Origin: DATGSL01 sp964645585
GTDB taxonomy: Bacteria; Verrucomicrobiota; Verrucomicrobiia; Opitutales; T3Sed10-336
Direction of reading: 5' to 3'
Assembly (NCBI GenBank): GCA_964645585.1
Contig: CAZYAN010000012.1
Span: 1 to 64,000, forward strand
DNA length: 64,000 bases
A model generated the notes under the pieces. It did not search any database and was not told the DNA's origin. It saw only the letters and a list, made by a program, of their open reading frames with translations. The translations under genes and the position numbers were made by a program. Below, piece by piece: positions 45,202 through 54,510 of the stretch; positions within the stretch are counted from its first letter, which is position 1, and every line of letters starts with the position of its first letter.

Positions 45202-45804
45202 CTACTTTCGCAGCCAGCCGAAGAGCTTCCTCAACGCGTCGCCGCGGTGGCTGAGCTGATCTTTGACGGCCGGATCGACTTCGGCGAAGGTCTGCTCGAA
45301 GCCGTCGGGCACGAATAGCGGATCGTAACCGAAACCGCCCTTGCCGCGTTCGGCGCGGGTGATCCGTCCGCGGCAAACTCCCTCAAAAATTTGTTCGCGG
45401 CCGTCCGGGCCGATCAGCGCGAGAATGCACACGAATCTCGCTGACCGGTTTTCCGCGGCGTGCTTCTCAAGTTCCCGGAGAAGTTTTGCCCGGTTTTCGG
45501 CGTCTGTGGCATTGGCGCCCGCGTAGCGTGCCGAGTGGATACCCGGTTCGCCGCCGAGCGCTGCGACTTCCAGACCGCTGTCGTCGGCAAGCACCCAGGT
45601 GCCGGCCGGAGCGCGTTCGTGCAAGGCGCGCGCCTTGATGCGTGCATTGCCGGCGAACGTTGGCGCGTTTTCCTCGACGTCCGGCATGCCGCCCGCCTCC
45701 GACGCGGGCCGCACTTGCGCTTCGATTCCCGCTTCCGCAAAAAGCCGGGCGAACTCCTCGACTTTGTGCGGATTAGCCGTGGCTAAAAGCAACTTCATCG
45801 ACAC
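45202..45804 (-). CDS. rdgB: XTP/dITP diphosphatase
   Basis: This 200-residue protein of the RdgB/HAM1 family removes non-canonical purine nucleotides (ITP, dITP, XTP) from the pool. Motifs are 'LLLATANPHKVEEF' at the start, 'ENAPTFAGNARIKARAL', 'WVLADDSGLEVAALGGEPGI', 'ERGKGGFGYDPLFVP' and 'SHRGDALRKL' at the end. It is full length. Its first 32 bases overlap the 3' end of ribD, so it is the last gene of the MBL-ribD-rdgB operon. Confidence 0.96.
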   Translation of the reverse strand: MSMKLLLATANPHKVEEFARLFAEAGIEAQVRPASEAGGMPDVEENAPTFAGNARIKARALHERAPAGTWVLADDSGLEVAALGGEPGIHSARYAGANATDAENRAKLLRELEKHAAENRSARFVCILALIGPDGREQIFEGVCRGRITRAERGKGGFGYDPLFVPDGFEQTFAEVDPAVKDQLSHRGDALRKLFGWLRK

Positions 45805-46948
45805 TCATTTTTTCGGGATATTGCACGGTGCCTCGCATTAGCTGATCGTCGCCCAGAAAAGCGTGGTGAACGCCGGTCAGCCGGATCGCCTGGTTGATCT
45901 TCTCCGTGCGCAGGCCGCGGAGGGCCGGCTTCGCTTTGTCGTCCGCGAAAAGCATCGGCGCGCGGTAACAGAAAAGGTAATCGATCTCTCGCGTCTGCAG
46001 CATTTCACTCAGTAAAAGCGAGCCGCCTTCAAAATAGACCCCGACGATCTTCTCCTCGCGGCAGCGCTCCCGAAACAGGCCGAACGGAACCCGCGGCAGT
46101 TTTGAAGGAAGGGACCAGACTTCGATGCCCTCGGTTTTCAGCCGTCGGACATAACCGGTTCCGGCGTGTTCCGTGGTCACGACGATCGTCCGGTCTCGGA
46201 AATCGTCCGTGTAAAGGGAAGGCAATTCCTTCTGGTGGACCGTCCGAAGAAGCCCGTCGAATACGAAGCGAACGGGGCACCATTCCTCCTCGTTCTCGAT
46301 TCGGCTCGTCAGCCGCGGCTGATCGGTAATGACCGTGTTGGCACCGACGCCGATTGCCGGAAACAGCCGTCGCCAGCGCATGACATCCTGGCGGGCGGTT
46401 TCGCTGGTGATCCATTTGGATTCGCCGGTTCGGCAAGCGATTTTCCCGTCGATCGTCACTGCGGTTTTGGCCGCGAAAAATGGCCGGTTCCTGTGTATCC
46501 AGTGATTGAACACGATATTAAGGTCACTGCACTCATCACCGAGTACGCCCTCCTCGACTCGCACGCCGTTTTCGCGCAGGAAATCGAGCCCTTTGCCGTT
46601 GTGCGCGGGATTCGGATCGCGGGCGCCGACGACGATGTGGCGGATGCCGGCGGCGAGAATCGCTTCGGCGCAGGAGCCGGTGGTCCCTTGGGTTGAACAA
46701 GGTTCCAGCGTGACGACGAGTGTGGCACCCGCGGCGGGAGGACGGCCGAGATTTTTCAGCGCGACGATCTCGGCGTGATCCGCGCCCGCTTCTTCGTGAA
46801 AGCCTTCCGCGGCGATCCTGCCCTCTTCGACGATGACCGCGCCGACCATCGGATTCGGGTGCGTCCGCCCCCAAGCTTTGCGCGCGAGCTCCAAAGCGCG
46901 GCGCATGAAGGCTTCGTTCTGTGAATCGTGTGAAGAATCCGAATGCAT
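45773..46948 (-). CDS. ribD: Bifunctional riboflavin deaminase/reductase
   Basis: This 391-residue enzyme catalyses two successive steps of riboflavin synthesis: deamination of the pyrimidine intermediate and reduction of its ribose side chain. The N-terminal deaminase domain has 'HPNPMVGAVIVEEGRI', the zinc His-Ala-Glu 'ADHAEIVALKN' and 'EPCSTQGTTGSCAEAI' (two zinc Cys; Thr where His is usual). The reductase domain has 'FFAAKTAVTIDGKIA' and 'GVGANTVITDQPRLTSR'. It starts 6 bases after the MBL gene and overlaps rdgB. Confidence 0.95.
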   Translation of the reverse strand: MHSDSSHDSQNEAFMRRALELARKAWGRTHPNPMVGAVIVEEGRIAAEGFHEEAGADHAEIVALKNLGRPPAAGATLVVTLEPCSTQGTTGSCAEAILAAGIRHIVVGARDPNPAHNGKGLDFLRENGVRVEEGVLGDECSDLNIVFNHWIHRNRPFFAAKTAVTIDGKIACRTGESKWITSETARQDVMRWRRLFPAIGVGANTVITDQPRLTSRIENEEEWCPVRFVFDGLLRTVHQKELPSLYTDDFRDRTIVVTTEHAGTGYVRRLKTEGIEVWSLPSKLPRVPFGLFRERCREEKIVGVYFEGGSLLLSEMLQTREIDYLFCYRAPMLFADDKAKPALRGLRTEKINQAIRLTGVHHAFLGDDQLMRGTVQYPEKMSVDEVAFSHG

Positions 46949-46954
46949 CGGCAG

Positions 46955-47590
46955 TTATTCCCGAACAAAAGGATTGGTTTTCTTTTCGGTTCCAACGCTC
47001 GTTTCGGGACCATGTCCCGGGTAGAGCCGTGTGGAATCCGGAAGTGTGTAGATTCGCGTGCGGATCGATTTTTCGAGCTGTTCAAAACTGCACCCGGGAA
47101 AATCGTGACGACCGATGCTTCCGGCGAAGATCGCGTCTCCAACAAACGCGGCGCTGGCGTGGGGAAAGTAATAAAGAACGTTTCCCGGACAGTGGCCCGG
47201 AACGTGACGAACCTCGATCTTCTTGCCGTCCCACCATTCGAGGGTGTCGCCGTCATTCACCGGCACGTCGATTCGCGCTGGCTCTACTTTGAAGTTGTCT
47301 GGCATGAGTGCGGCCATCACTTCGGGACGTTCGATCAGCGGCTGGTCGGCAGGGTGGGCGTAAACCCGCGCGCCGTCGCGCTGGAAAGCGGCGAGGTCGA
47401 CGGTGTGGTCCCAGTGCCCATGCGTCAGCAGGATCGCCTTCACTTTTGCCTCCGTTCCGTCCAATGCCCTTGTCACCGCTTCCCGCGCCCCTTCCGGGCA
47501 ATCGACGAGGAGCGCCTCGGGACTGTTCGGATCCGTCAGCAAGTAGGCGTTGGTCTCGAGAAGCCCGGTCGTCAGCCTGCGAATCAGCAT
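46955..47590 (-). CDS. MBL-fold hydrolase, glyoxalase II-like
   Basis: This 211-residue protein (ATG 47590; upstream ATG at 47638 is possible) has the metallo-beta-lactamase motif 'LLTHGHWDHTVDLAAF', followed by 'VPGHCPGNVLYYF' (third His), 'FVGDAIFAGSIGRHDFPG' (metal Asp) and 'RLYPGHGPETSVGTEKKTNPF' (last His). This is the small glyoxalase II-like group, which hydrolyses thioesters; the natural substrate is unknown. It is the first gene of the operon with ribD and rdgB. Confidence 0.92.
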   Translation of the reverse strand: MLIRRLTTGLLETNAYLLTDPNSPEALLVDCPEGAREAVTRALDGTEAKVKAILLTHGHWDHTVDLAAFQRDGARVYAHPADQPLIERPEVMAALMPDNFKVEPARIDVPVNDGDTLEWWDGKKIEVRHVPGHCPGNVLYYFPHASAAFVGDAIFAGSIGRHDFPGCSFEQLEKSIRTRIYTLPDSTRLYPGHGPETSVGTEKKTNPFVRE

Positions 47591-47654
47591 CCTGGCAGGA
47601 TGGAATCCGAACCTCGCGTTAGCAAGCCGCGGATTCATTTTCGATGGCGAGGTT

Positions 47655-47692
47655 TTATTTGTCACTTACTATTTGTCATTTACGTGACTGGT
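47655..47692. repeat. Degenerate short-word repeat island 2
   Basis: The minus strand reads AAATGACAAATA then AAGTGACAAATA, two imperfect 12-base copies two bases apart, between the MBL and GH9 genes. It may hold the promoter of the MBL-ribD-rdgB operon, but no clear -35/-10 pair is seen. Confidence 0.4.
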
Positions 47693-47820
47693 CGGGCCGT
47701 CTAGCGTCGTCGCAACCTTGACTGATGTTTGCGGACGCGCGCGTTTCGAGCCCGCCCGGGCCGACAGGAATGCTCGCTCTCGTTTGGTTCGAGCAAAAAG
47801 CTTTTTTTCGAAAGACCTCT

Positions 47821-49686
47821 ATGAACTGGAATGGTTGTCAAACAAGGCAGTTTCGCCTCTTACGGCGGATGGTGTTGTCGATGGCGAGTCTTGCTTTGCT
47901 GGTCGCGGTCGATGGGCGGGCGGAGGAGGTTTTCATCCGAGCGAGTCAGGTGCCGTATGAGGTTGGGGATCCGAAAATTGCCGTGGCGTTTTCGCAAGCG
48001 CCATTGCCGCGGAATTTTCGCATGGTTGCGCTGAGAGACGACGGAGATGAGCAGGAGGTTTTTGAAGGTACAATGGTACCAATCAGCGATGCGGCTTGGG
48101 GATCGTTCGAACATCATGCCGAACTCGATTTCTCGGCTGTCCAGTATACGGGACGTTATCTGCTGAAAGTCGGGGATGCGGTTTCGCTGCCGATTGAGAT
48201 CGGGCGCGGCTCCTACGGGGAGCTTGCAACGCAATGTCTGGAGTTTATGCGGCAGCAGCGCTGCGGATTCAATCCGTGGGTCAACGCGGAATGTCACCAG
48301 CACGACGGCCGGACAGTCGGAGGACCATTGCCGGATGGAACAGCGATCGACGCAACCGGCGGCTGGCACGACGCCGGCGACATGTTGCAGTATCTGCTGA
48401 CCTCCGGAAACGCGACTGCGCAGCTGCTTCTCGCTTACGAACTGGGGACGGCATCGAGAAATGGCGAACCGGGTGAAGGTGACCGGCCGTCGCGATTGAC
48501 GGCTGATGAGTTTGACGCGCGCGGTCTGCCCGGGGCGAACGGAATTCCAGACCTGCTCGATGAAGCACGGTGGGGACTTGATTGGATGCTGAAAATGCAC
48601 CCGGCACCGGATCAATTGTATCATCAGATCGCGGACGATCGCGATCATGCTGGCTGGCGCTTGCCGCAGGATGAGTTTGTCGATTACGGCTGGGGGGCAG
48701 GGGGCGCCCGTCCGGTATACTTTGCGACTGGCGAGCCGCAGGGACTGCAGCAGTACAAGAGCGAGTCGGACGGGGTAGCCAATCTGGCCGGCCGCTACGC
48801 CGCGGCGATGGCGTTGGCTTATCAGGTTTGGAAGGACGATCCCGAGCAGCGGGAGTTTGCCTTGCGCTGCTTGAAAGCCGGACGCGAAGCGTACGAGCTC
48901 GGGCGAGAGAAGGAAGGCGTGCAGCAAGGGAACTCGTACCGCGCGCCCTACCGTTACGAAGAGAAGAGCTGGGCCGATGACATGGAATGGGGTGCTGCCG
49001 AACTGTATCGGGCGACTGGTGACCGCGGTTACCTGAAAGATGCCAAGCGTTACGCGCGATTGGCGGCGGATGACGGCTGGATGGGCAGGATCGAGGCGCG
49101 CCATTATGAATTTTATCCATTCATGAATGCCGGTCATTTTCGCTCGTACGATCTCGTCGAGCCGGAATTTCAGGAAACGCTTGCCGGTTACTATCGCGCC
49201 GGAATCGAGCGGTGCGTTGCCGCTGCCCGCGAGAATCCGTACCGGCTCGGTGCGCCGTTTATCTGGTGTTCGAACAATCTGGTCGCGGCGCTGGCGACGC
49301 AATGTTTGCTGTATGAGCGCATGACTGGCGACGCGCGGTATCGAGCGTTTGCCGCTCGGCAAAGCCAATGGCTCCTCGGGCGAAATCCATGGGGGACAAC
49401 GATGCTTACTGGGATTGGTCAGGAGAATCCTGAGGACGTCCATCTTTGGACGGTGCAACTGCTTCAGCGTCCGGTGCGAGGCGGGCTGGTGGACGGACCG
49501 GTTTACCGGCGCATTTTTGAATCGTTGAAAGGGGTGCATATTACGCCGCCTGATCCGTTCGCTCCGTTTCAAGGCCTCGCGGTCTATCACGATGACGTGA
49601 ACGACTATTCGACGAACGAACCGACGATGGACGGCACCGCGTCCGCGATCCTGCTGTTTGCCTTGCTGGAGTCGGTGGGCGACTGA
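47821..49686 (+). CDS. Exported glycoside hydrolase family 9 enzyme
   Basis: This 621-residue protein starts at ATG 47821, where the signal peptide starts; an earlier start at 47725 gives no proper signal. Residues about 35-130 are the N-terminal Ig-like domain ('FIRASQVPYEVGDPKIAV') found before many GH9 catalytic domains. The (alpha/alpha)6 catalytic domain carries the Asp pair D184/D187 in 'ATGGWHDAGDML' and the general acid E600 in 'YSTNEPTMDGTAS'. GH9 enzymes cut beta-1,4-glucans or related polymers, working in periplasm or outside. The substrate here is inferred only. Confidence 0.93.
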   Translation: MNWNGCQTRQFRLLRRMVLSMASLALLVAVDGRAEEVFIRASQVPYEVGDPKIAVAFSQAPLPRNFRMVALRDDGDEQEVFEGTMVPISDAAWGSFEHHAELDFSAVQYTGRYLLKVGDAVSLPIEIGRGSYGELATQCLEFMRQQRCGFNPWVNAECHQHDGRTVGGPLPDGTAIDATGGWHDAGDMLQYLLTSGNATAQLLLAYELGTASRNGEPGEGDRPSRLTADEFDARGLPGANGIPDLLDEARWGLDWMLKMHPAPDQLYHQIADDRDHAGWRLPQDEFVDYGWGAGGARPVYFATGEPQGLQQYKSESDGVANLAGRYAAAMALAYQVWKDDPEQREFALRCLKAGREAYELGREKEGVQQGNSYRAPYRYEEKSWADDMEWGAAELYRATGDRGYLKDAKRYARLAADDGWMGRIEARHYEFYPFMNAGHFRSYDLVEPEFQETLAGYYRAGIERCVAAARENPYRLGAPFIWCSNNLVAALATQCLLYERMTGDARYRAFAARQSQWLLGRNPWGTTMLTGIGQENPEDVHLWTVQLLQRPVRGGLVDGPVYRRIFESLKGVHITPPDPFAPFQGLAVYHDDVNDYSTNEPTMDGTASAILLFALLESVGD

Positions 49687-49776
49687 TCCAACGCTCAATG
49701 TTCGGCGTTCGGCGTTCAAAATTTGAAGCGCAACGTTTGAAGGGCGGGCGGCGATTGGCGAAGATTGAAATTTGAC
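49687..49776. repeat. Degenerate short-word repeat island 3
   Basis: TTCGGCGTTCGGCGTTC-type words and a GGCGGGCGGCGATTGGCG run lie between the GH9 and sulfatase genes. It is non-coding and probably related to the other intergenic islands. Confidence 0.4.
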
Positions 49777-49806
49777 ATGTTCCAGCGCGTCGCAAGGCTC
49801 GTCTGG

Positions 49807-52020
49807 ATGAAAAAGCTTCCTCTGTCGCGACCCCGTTCTGCTGTCCTGCTGCCCTTTTCGGTCGCCTTTTTGGCTGTCGCTCTTCTCGCAAATGCGCGAC
49901 AGGAGAGGCCGAATATTCTTTTTATTTTTTCGGACGATCATGCGTTGAACGCGATTGGCGCGTATGGATCGACGATCAATGAGACGCCGAACATCGACCG
50001 GCTTGCCGACGAAGGCGCGGTCTTTGCGAATTCCTTTTGCGGAAACTCGATTTGCGGCCCTTCGCGCGCAACCATTCTCACCGGGAAGCACAGCCATCTG
50101 AATGGATTCATGCGAAACGGTGACCGGTTTGACGGGAGCCAGATGACCTTTCCGAAGCTGCTGCGAGAAGCCGGCTATCAGACGGCTTTGATTGGCAAAT
50201 GGCATCTGAGCAGCAATCCGACCGGATTCGATTATTGGAAGATCCTTCCCGGGCAGGGCGCCTATTACAATCCGGACTTTCTTTTGATGGACGGCACCCG
50301 CAAGCGATACGAAGGCTATGTGACGGACCTTATTACAGACGAGGCGATCGAATGGCTTGAGAGCGGACGGGATCAGGATAAGCCGTTTCTGCTGATGGCC
50401 CAGCACAAGGCGCCGCACCGAAACTGGATGCCTGCGCCGCGGCATTTGAGTTTATATAAGGATGAAGAGATCCCGGCGCCCGCGACCTTGTTCGATACCT
50501 ATGAAGGACGCAGCCGGCTCCTCCAGGAAAATGAAATGACGATTCGTAATCATTTCTACTGGGGCTACGACATGAAACTCGACGGGGAAAACCCGTTCCC
50601 GGAGCATTTCATGTCGCGCGACAATTACGAATATCGACGCATGAATAACGAGCAGCGTGCGGCCTGGGACGCTGCTTACGGGCTGGAGAATGAGGAGTTT
50701 CTAAAGAAAATGCAGGCCGGCGAACTATCCGAAGAGGAGATCGTAAAGTGGAAATACCAGCGCTACATCAAAGATTATTTGCGCACCGTCGCCGCAGTCG
50801 ATGAGAGCATCGGACGCATCCTCAACTACCTTGATGAAAGCGGACAGGCGGAGAATACGATCGTCATCTACAGCTCAGACCAGGGTTTTTATCTAGGCGA
50901 GCACGGCTGGTACGACAAACGGTGGATGTTTGAGGAATCGTTTAAGATGCCGTTCCTCGTTCGCTGGCCCGGAGTCATTGAACCCGGATCGCGGCCGGAC
51001 GCGCTGATTCAGAACATCGATTATGCGCCGACGTTTCTTGATGCGGCCGGTGTCGAAGTTCCAGGGGAAATGCAGGGGAGGAGCTTGCTGCCGATCTTTC
51101 GCGATGCAGCTGGCGAAGCGCCGGCCGATTGGCGGGATGCGGTTTATTATTCGTACTACGAAAACGATGCGGTCCATGAGGTACCGATTCACGACGGTAT
51201 CCGGACCGATCGCTACAAGCTGATGTTTTTCCCGCGCACCCTCGAGTGGCAGCTGTTCGACTTGCAGAAGGATCCGCAAGAGCTCCAAAGTCTGCACGCC
51301 GATCCCGCATACGCGGACATCCTGAAGGCCATGCAGAAGCGTTACCGGGATCTTCGCGCTTTCTATCAGGTTAATTCGGCGACCATTCCGCAATCGAGAG
51401 GGGACGTTGCCTGGTGGAAGGAACGCCAGCAGGAAAAAGATGCCCTTGCTGAGAAAGGCGACATTGATTTGGTGCTGATCGGCGACTCGATCACCCATGG
51501 TTGGGAGCGGCCGGCCGGCGCGGAAGTGTGGCCGGAGTATTTTGGGGATGTCAAAGCGCTCAACCTTGGATTCGGCGGCGATCGCACCGAGAACGTCATA
51601 TGGCGTCTGACGCGTGGAAATTTGAAAAATGTGGATCCCAAAGCGGTCGTTCTGATGATCGGGACCAATAATACGGGACATAAAATGCAGGATCCCCAAG
51701 AAACCGCGGCTGGAATCAGACGGATTTTGGAAATTCTCGAAGAACGGATGCCGAACGCGAAGATTTTGCTCCTCGGGATCTTTCCTCGCGGTGAGTCTCC
51801 GCTGGATGAAATGCGCCTCAACAATGTCGCGATTAACCAGATCATCCGGAGATACGCCGACGGAGAGCGTATCCACTACCTGGATATTGGGAATCTCTTT
51901 CTCGATCCTGACGGCACGCTTCCAAAAGAGATTATGCCCGATTTGCTCCATCTGTCACCGGACGGCTACCGCATCTGGGCCGAAGCAATCAATCCGATCC
52001 TGCGCGGTTGGGGAGTGTAG
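49807..52020 (+). CDS. Exported sulfatase fused to SGNH/GDSL hydrolase
   Basis: This 737-residue protein starts at ATG 49807 with a signal peptide (an ATG at 49777 is possible). Residues about 33-505 are an arylsulfatase-type domain with metal ligands in 'LFIFSDDHALNAIGAYG' and the maturation motif C83-G-P-S-R ('CGPSRATILTG'), where the Cys becomes formylglycine. Residues about 550-735 are an SGNH hydrolase: 'VLIGDSITHGWE' (S561), 'GFGGDRTENV', 'MIGTNNTGH' (N621) and 'DLLHLSPDGY' (D712, H715). The two parts should remove sulfate and acyl (acetyl) groups from one glycan. No sulfatase-maturating enzyme is encoded here. Confidence 0.94.
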   Translation: MKKLPLSRPRSAVLLPFSVAFLAVALLANARQERPNILFIFSDDHALNAIGAYGSTINETPNIDRLADEGAVFANSFCGNSICGPSRATILTGKHSHLNGFMRNGDRFDGSQMTFPKLLREAGYQTALIGKWHLSSNPTGFDYWKILPGQGAYYNPDFLLMDGTRKRYEGYVTDLITDEAIEWLESGRDQDKPFLLMAQHKAPHRNWMPAPRHLSLYKDEEIPAPATLFDTYEGRSRLLQENEMTIRNHFYWGYDMKLDGENPFPEHFMSRDNYEYRRMNNEQRAAWDAAYGLENEEFLKKMQAGELSEEEIVKWKYQRYIKDYLRTVAAVDESIGRILNYLDESGQAENTIVIYSSDQGFYLGEHGWYDKRWMFEESFKMPFLVRWPGVIEPGSRPDALIQNIDYAPTFLDAAGVEVPGEMQGRSLLPIFRDAAGEAPADWRDAVYYSYYENDAVHEVPIHDGIRTDRYKLMFFPRTLEWQLFDLQKDPQELQSLHADPAYADILKAMQKRYRDLRAFYQVNSATIPQSRGDVAWWKERQQEKDALAEKGDIDLVLIGDSITHGWERPAGAEVWPEYFGDVKALNLGFGGDRTENVIWRLTRGNLKNVDPKAVVLMIGTNNTGHKMQDPQETAAGIRRILEILEERMPNAKILLLGIFPRGESPLDEMRLNNVAINQIIRRYADGERIHYLDIGNLFLDPDGTLPKEIMPDLLHLSPDGYRIWAEAINPILRGWGV

Positions 52021-52112
52021 GAGGATTTTAGATTTTAAATTGATGATTTTAGATTTGGCACCAGGTACCAGGAACTAAGAACTAAGAACCAAGCACCAGG
52101 CACCAAGCACAT
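52021..52112. repeat. Degenerate short-word repeat island 4
   Basis: Words of the type GGCACCAGG, ACTAAGA and ACCAAGCACC follow one another with small changes, preceded by two GATTTTAGATTT copies. It lies between the convergent sulfatase and isomerase genes and is the clearest of the islands. Confidence 0.6.
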
Positions 52113-52128
52113 CCGCTCCGCGGATACC

Positions 52129-53001
52129 CTACACGTCGCAGAGGGTGATTGCTTCGTGGAGGCCGGTGAATACGTCGCGGGTGGGGAGAAACTCTTGACC
52201 GATGTAGCCGGTGTATCCGATGTCGACAAGGGCCTGCATGACTGCGCGATAGTTGATCTCCTGCGTATCATCGATTTCATGGCGGCCCGGATTGCCGGCG
52301 ATGTGAACATGTCCGATGTAGTCCCGGTGGCGATGAATTCTTCGGATGATGTCGCCGCCCATGACCTGCGCGTGGTAGATGTCGAACAGCAGTTTTAGGC
52401 GCGTCGAGCCGACGCCTTTGATGATGTCGATGCAGTAGTCGACATCGTCGCCCTGGTAGCCGGGATGCCCGCGCATCGGATGCGTGTCGTCCCGTGTATT
52501 CAGATGTTCAAGACAAAGCGTCACCTTTTGTTTCTCGGCATACCCGACGATCTTCTTGAAGCCCGCGATACAATTTTTGGCACCCTCGTCCCGGCTGATT
52601 TCGGGACTTTTAGGATCGTAGGGGTTGAGTGCGGAGAAGCCGGTGAAGCAAATAACGTTTGGCACGTTATGGGCGACAGCCGCATCGATTGTCTTTTGAG
52701 TGACGTCGATCAATTCAGGCCAGAAGGCGGGGTTGTTGAAGCCGCGAACGAATGGCAGATCGGGACTCATGTCGATTTGGCCGAGTCCGCAAATCAATTC
52801 GAAGTCCTTCAGAACAGGCAGCTGGTCCGGTGTGAGTAATTCCACGCTTTTGACGCCGAGTTCGTTGGCCGCGCGGCAGGTCTGTTCCAGCGTCCATTGC
52901 TCGTCGGACTGCTCCAAGCACCAATGCACGAGCGACTGCTTCAGCCGTCCGTTGACGACGGCTTTCCCTTGAGGTGCGCGATCTGTCGGCGAGCTTTTCA
53001 T
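52129..53001 (-). CDS. Hydroxypyruvate isomerase-like TIM-barrel protein
   Basis: This 290-residue protein starts at ATG 53001. It fits the xylose-isomerase-like TIM-barrel (AP endonuclease family 2) group, closest to Hyi. The metal-binding residues appear in order: Glu in 'TLCLEHLNTRDD', Asp in 'LLFDIYHAQVMGGD', His in 'IGHVHIAGNPGRHE' and Glu in 'GYIGQEFLPT'. Hyi interconverts hydroxypyruvate and tartronate semialdehyde, but relatives act on many keto sugars. No signal peptide. It is the last gene of the minus-strand group with Gfo/Idh, ThuA and BNR-4. Confidence 0.88.
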   Translation of the reverse strand: MKSSPTDRAPQGKAVVNGRLKQSLVHWCLEQSDEQWTLEQTCRAANELGVKSVELLTPDQLPVLKDFELICGLGQIDMSPDLPFVRGFNNPAFWPELIDVTQKTIDAAVAHNVPNVICFTGFSALNPYDPKSPEISRDEGAKNCIAGFKKIVGYAEKQKVTLCLEHLNTRDDTHPMRGHPGYQGDDVDYCIDIIKGVGSTRLKLLFDIYHAQVMGGDIIRRIHRHRDYIGHVHIAGNPGRHEIDDTQEINYRAVMQALVDIGYTGYIGQEFLPTRDVFTGLHEAITLCDV

Positions 53002-53157
53002 GCTACGGTCGCGCGGTCGCGCTCGTGAGAGCGCGGTATGCGGTCGTTTGTAGCGGATACTGTGAAAACCCGATGCTGGACCGTATAATACATCACTGAA
53101 ACCATGACTGATTAAGGTTCTTGTATCTGGCCGCGCCGCGTGGATCCGATCAGGCAA

Positions 53158-54480
53158 TCAGAGTGCCCGTGTCTTGCCGGGCGTTGGCACTTCGTAATAA
53201 CCATTTTCATCCGGCACGGCCGGCGGCATTGCATCCCAGGCAAGGGTTGCCGGCGAATAGTCGAGGTCGGAGGCGAGTGCTTGATCGAACGAAATCACTT
53301 GATTTGAGTAGGTGCACATGCGGCCGAGGATGGCCGTCAAGGTGCTTTTTGCGCCGTAGTCGGTTTCATCATACGGGCGATCCTTGCGAATCGCGTCGAA
53401 GAGGTCGTCGTGCTCGCGCTGGTACGGATTGGGGTTGGCTCCGCTGTAGGTCCATTTTTGCGAGCCTTCGATCTGGTAGGCGCTGACATCGGCGCGGCCG
53501 CGCGTTCCCTGGACGTGTTCGGAAACGCTGTTCCAGCCGGGCTGGTGGCGGCACTGGCTGTAGAGACGGGTGCCGTCGGCGTATTCGAACTCGACGAAAT
53601 GGTGATCGAAGATCTGGCCGTACTTCTTATCGGTGCGGATGAGTCGTCCGCCTTGGCCTTGGGCGCGCACGGGAAAGCTGCCTTTGATCCAATTGATGAC
53701 ATCGATATTATGGACGTGCTGTTCGACGATGTGATCGCCGCAGAGCCAGTTGAAGTAGTACCAGTTGCGCATCTGGTACTCCATCTCGGTCCATTCCGGC
53801 TGGCGCTCCTTTACCCAGACGCCGCCGCTGTTCCAGTAGCAGCGCATCGAAACGATGTCGCCGATGGCGCCGTCTTGGAGGCGTTTGACTGTTTCGACAT
53901 AACCAGGCTGGTGGCGGCGCTGGAAACCGACCCCGACTTTCAAGTTCTTGCTGCGGGCGATCGCGGCGGCATCCAGAACCCGGCGGATTCCGGGAGCGTC
54001 GACCGCGACCGGCTTTTCCATGAAAACATGCTTTCCGGCCCGAACGGCTTCCTCGAAATGAACCGGCCGAAACCCGGGTGGAGTTGCGAGAATGACGACA
54101 TCGGCCTCGGCGATCGCTTTCTTGTAGGCGTCGAACCCGACGAACTGGCGCTCGGGAGGAACATCGACCTGATCCGGATGAGCTTTTTTCAGATTGTTGA
54201 GGCTTTTTTGAAGCTCGTCAGCAAAGGCGTCGGCCATAGCGACGAGGCGAACGTCTTTGCCGGTGTTGAGCGCCTGGTTTGCCGCGCCGGTGCCGCGGCC
54301 GCCGCATCCGATTACCGCGAGGCGAAGAATGTTTCCGGCGTCGCCAGCCGATTGTTGCGCGCGGCTGATAGCAGGAAACCCGCCCGTGAGAATGCCGCCC
54401 GCGACCGCCGCGGAGGCGGTCTTGATAAAGGAGCGGCGGGTGACGGCGGAGATCTGGGGAGATTGAGGGTGCTTTTTCAC
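53158..54480 (-). CDS. Gfo/Idh/MocA-family oxidoreductase with Tat signal
   Basis: This 440-residue protein starts with GTG (54480). It has a twin-arginine signal 'VTRRSFIKTASAAVAGGIL' and ends its signal near 'ISRAQ'. The Rossmann motif is 'LAVIGCGGRGTGAANQAL', and the signature 'FMEKPVAVDAPGIRR' carries the catalytic Lys. 'DHIVEQHVHNIDVINWI' is a conserved His-containing segment of exported members. It should oxidise a sugar in the periplasm. It lies between ThuA and Hyi genes on the same strand, a combination seen in trehalose or glucoside oxidation clusters. Confidence 0.93.
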   Translation of the reverse strand: MKKHPQSPQISAVTRRSFIKTASAAVAGGILTGGFPAISRAQQSAGDAGNILRLAVIGCGGRGTGAANQALNTGKDVRLVAMADAFADELQKSLNNLKKAHPDQVDVPPERQFVGFDAYKKAIAEADVVILATPPGFRPVHFEEAVRAGKHVFMEKPVAVDAPGIRRVLDAAAIARSKNLKVGVGFQRRHQPGYVETVKRLQDGAIGDIVSMRCYWNSGGVWVKERQPEWTEMEYQMRNWYYFNWLCGDHIVEQHVHNIDVINWIKGSFPVRAQGQGGRLIRTDKKYGQIFDHHFVEFEYADGTRLYSQCRHQPGWNSVSEHVQGTRGRADVSAYQIEGSQKWTYSGANPNPYQREHDDLFDAIRKDRPYDETDYGAKSTLTAILGRMCTYSNQVISFDQALASDLDYSPATLAWDAMPPAVPDENGYYEVPTPGKTRAL

Positions 54481-54510
54481 GATGGGAAAGGCTAGGTAAA
54501 CGGAAGGAAG

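Noticed and set aside
47860..50445. An 861-codon open frame on the minus strand across GH9 and sulfatase genes
   Set aside because: It is antisense to two well-supported enzymes, has Arg/Val-rich composition typical of GC-rich shadow frames, and shows no domain motif.
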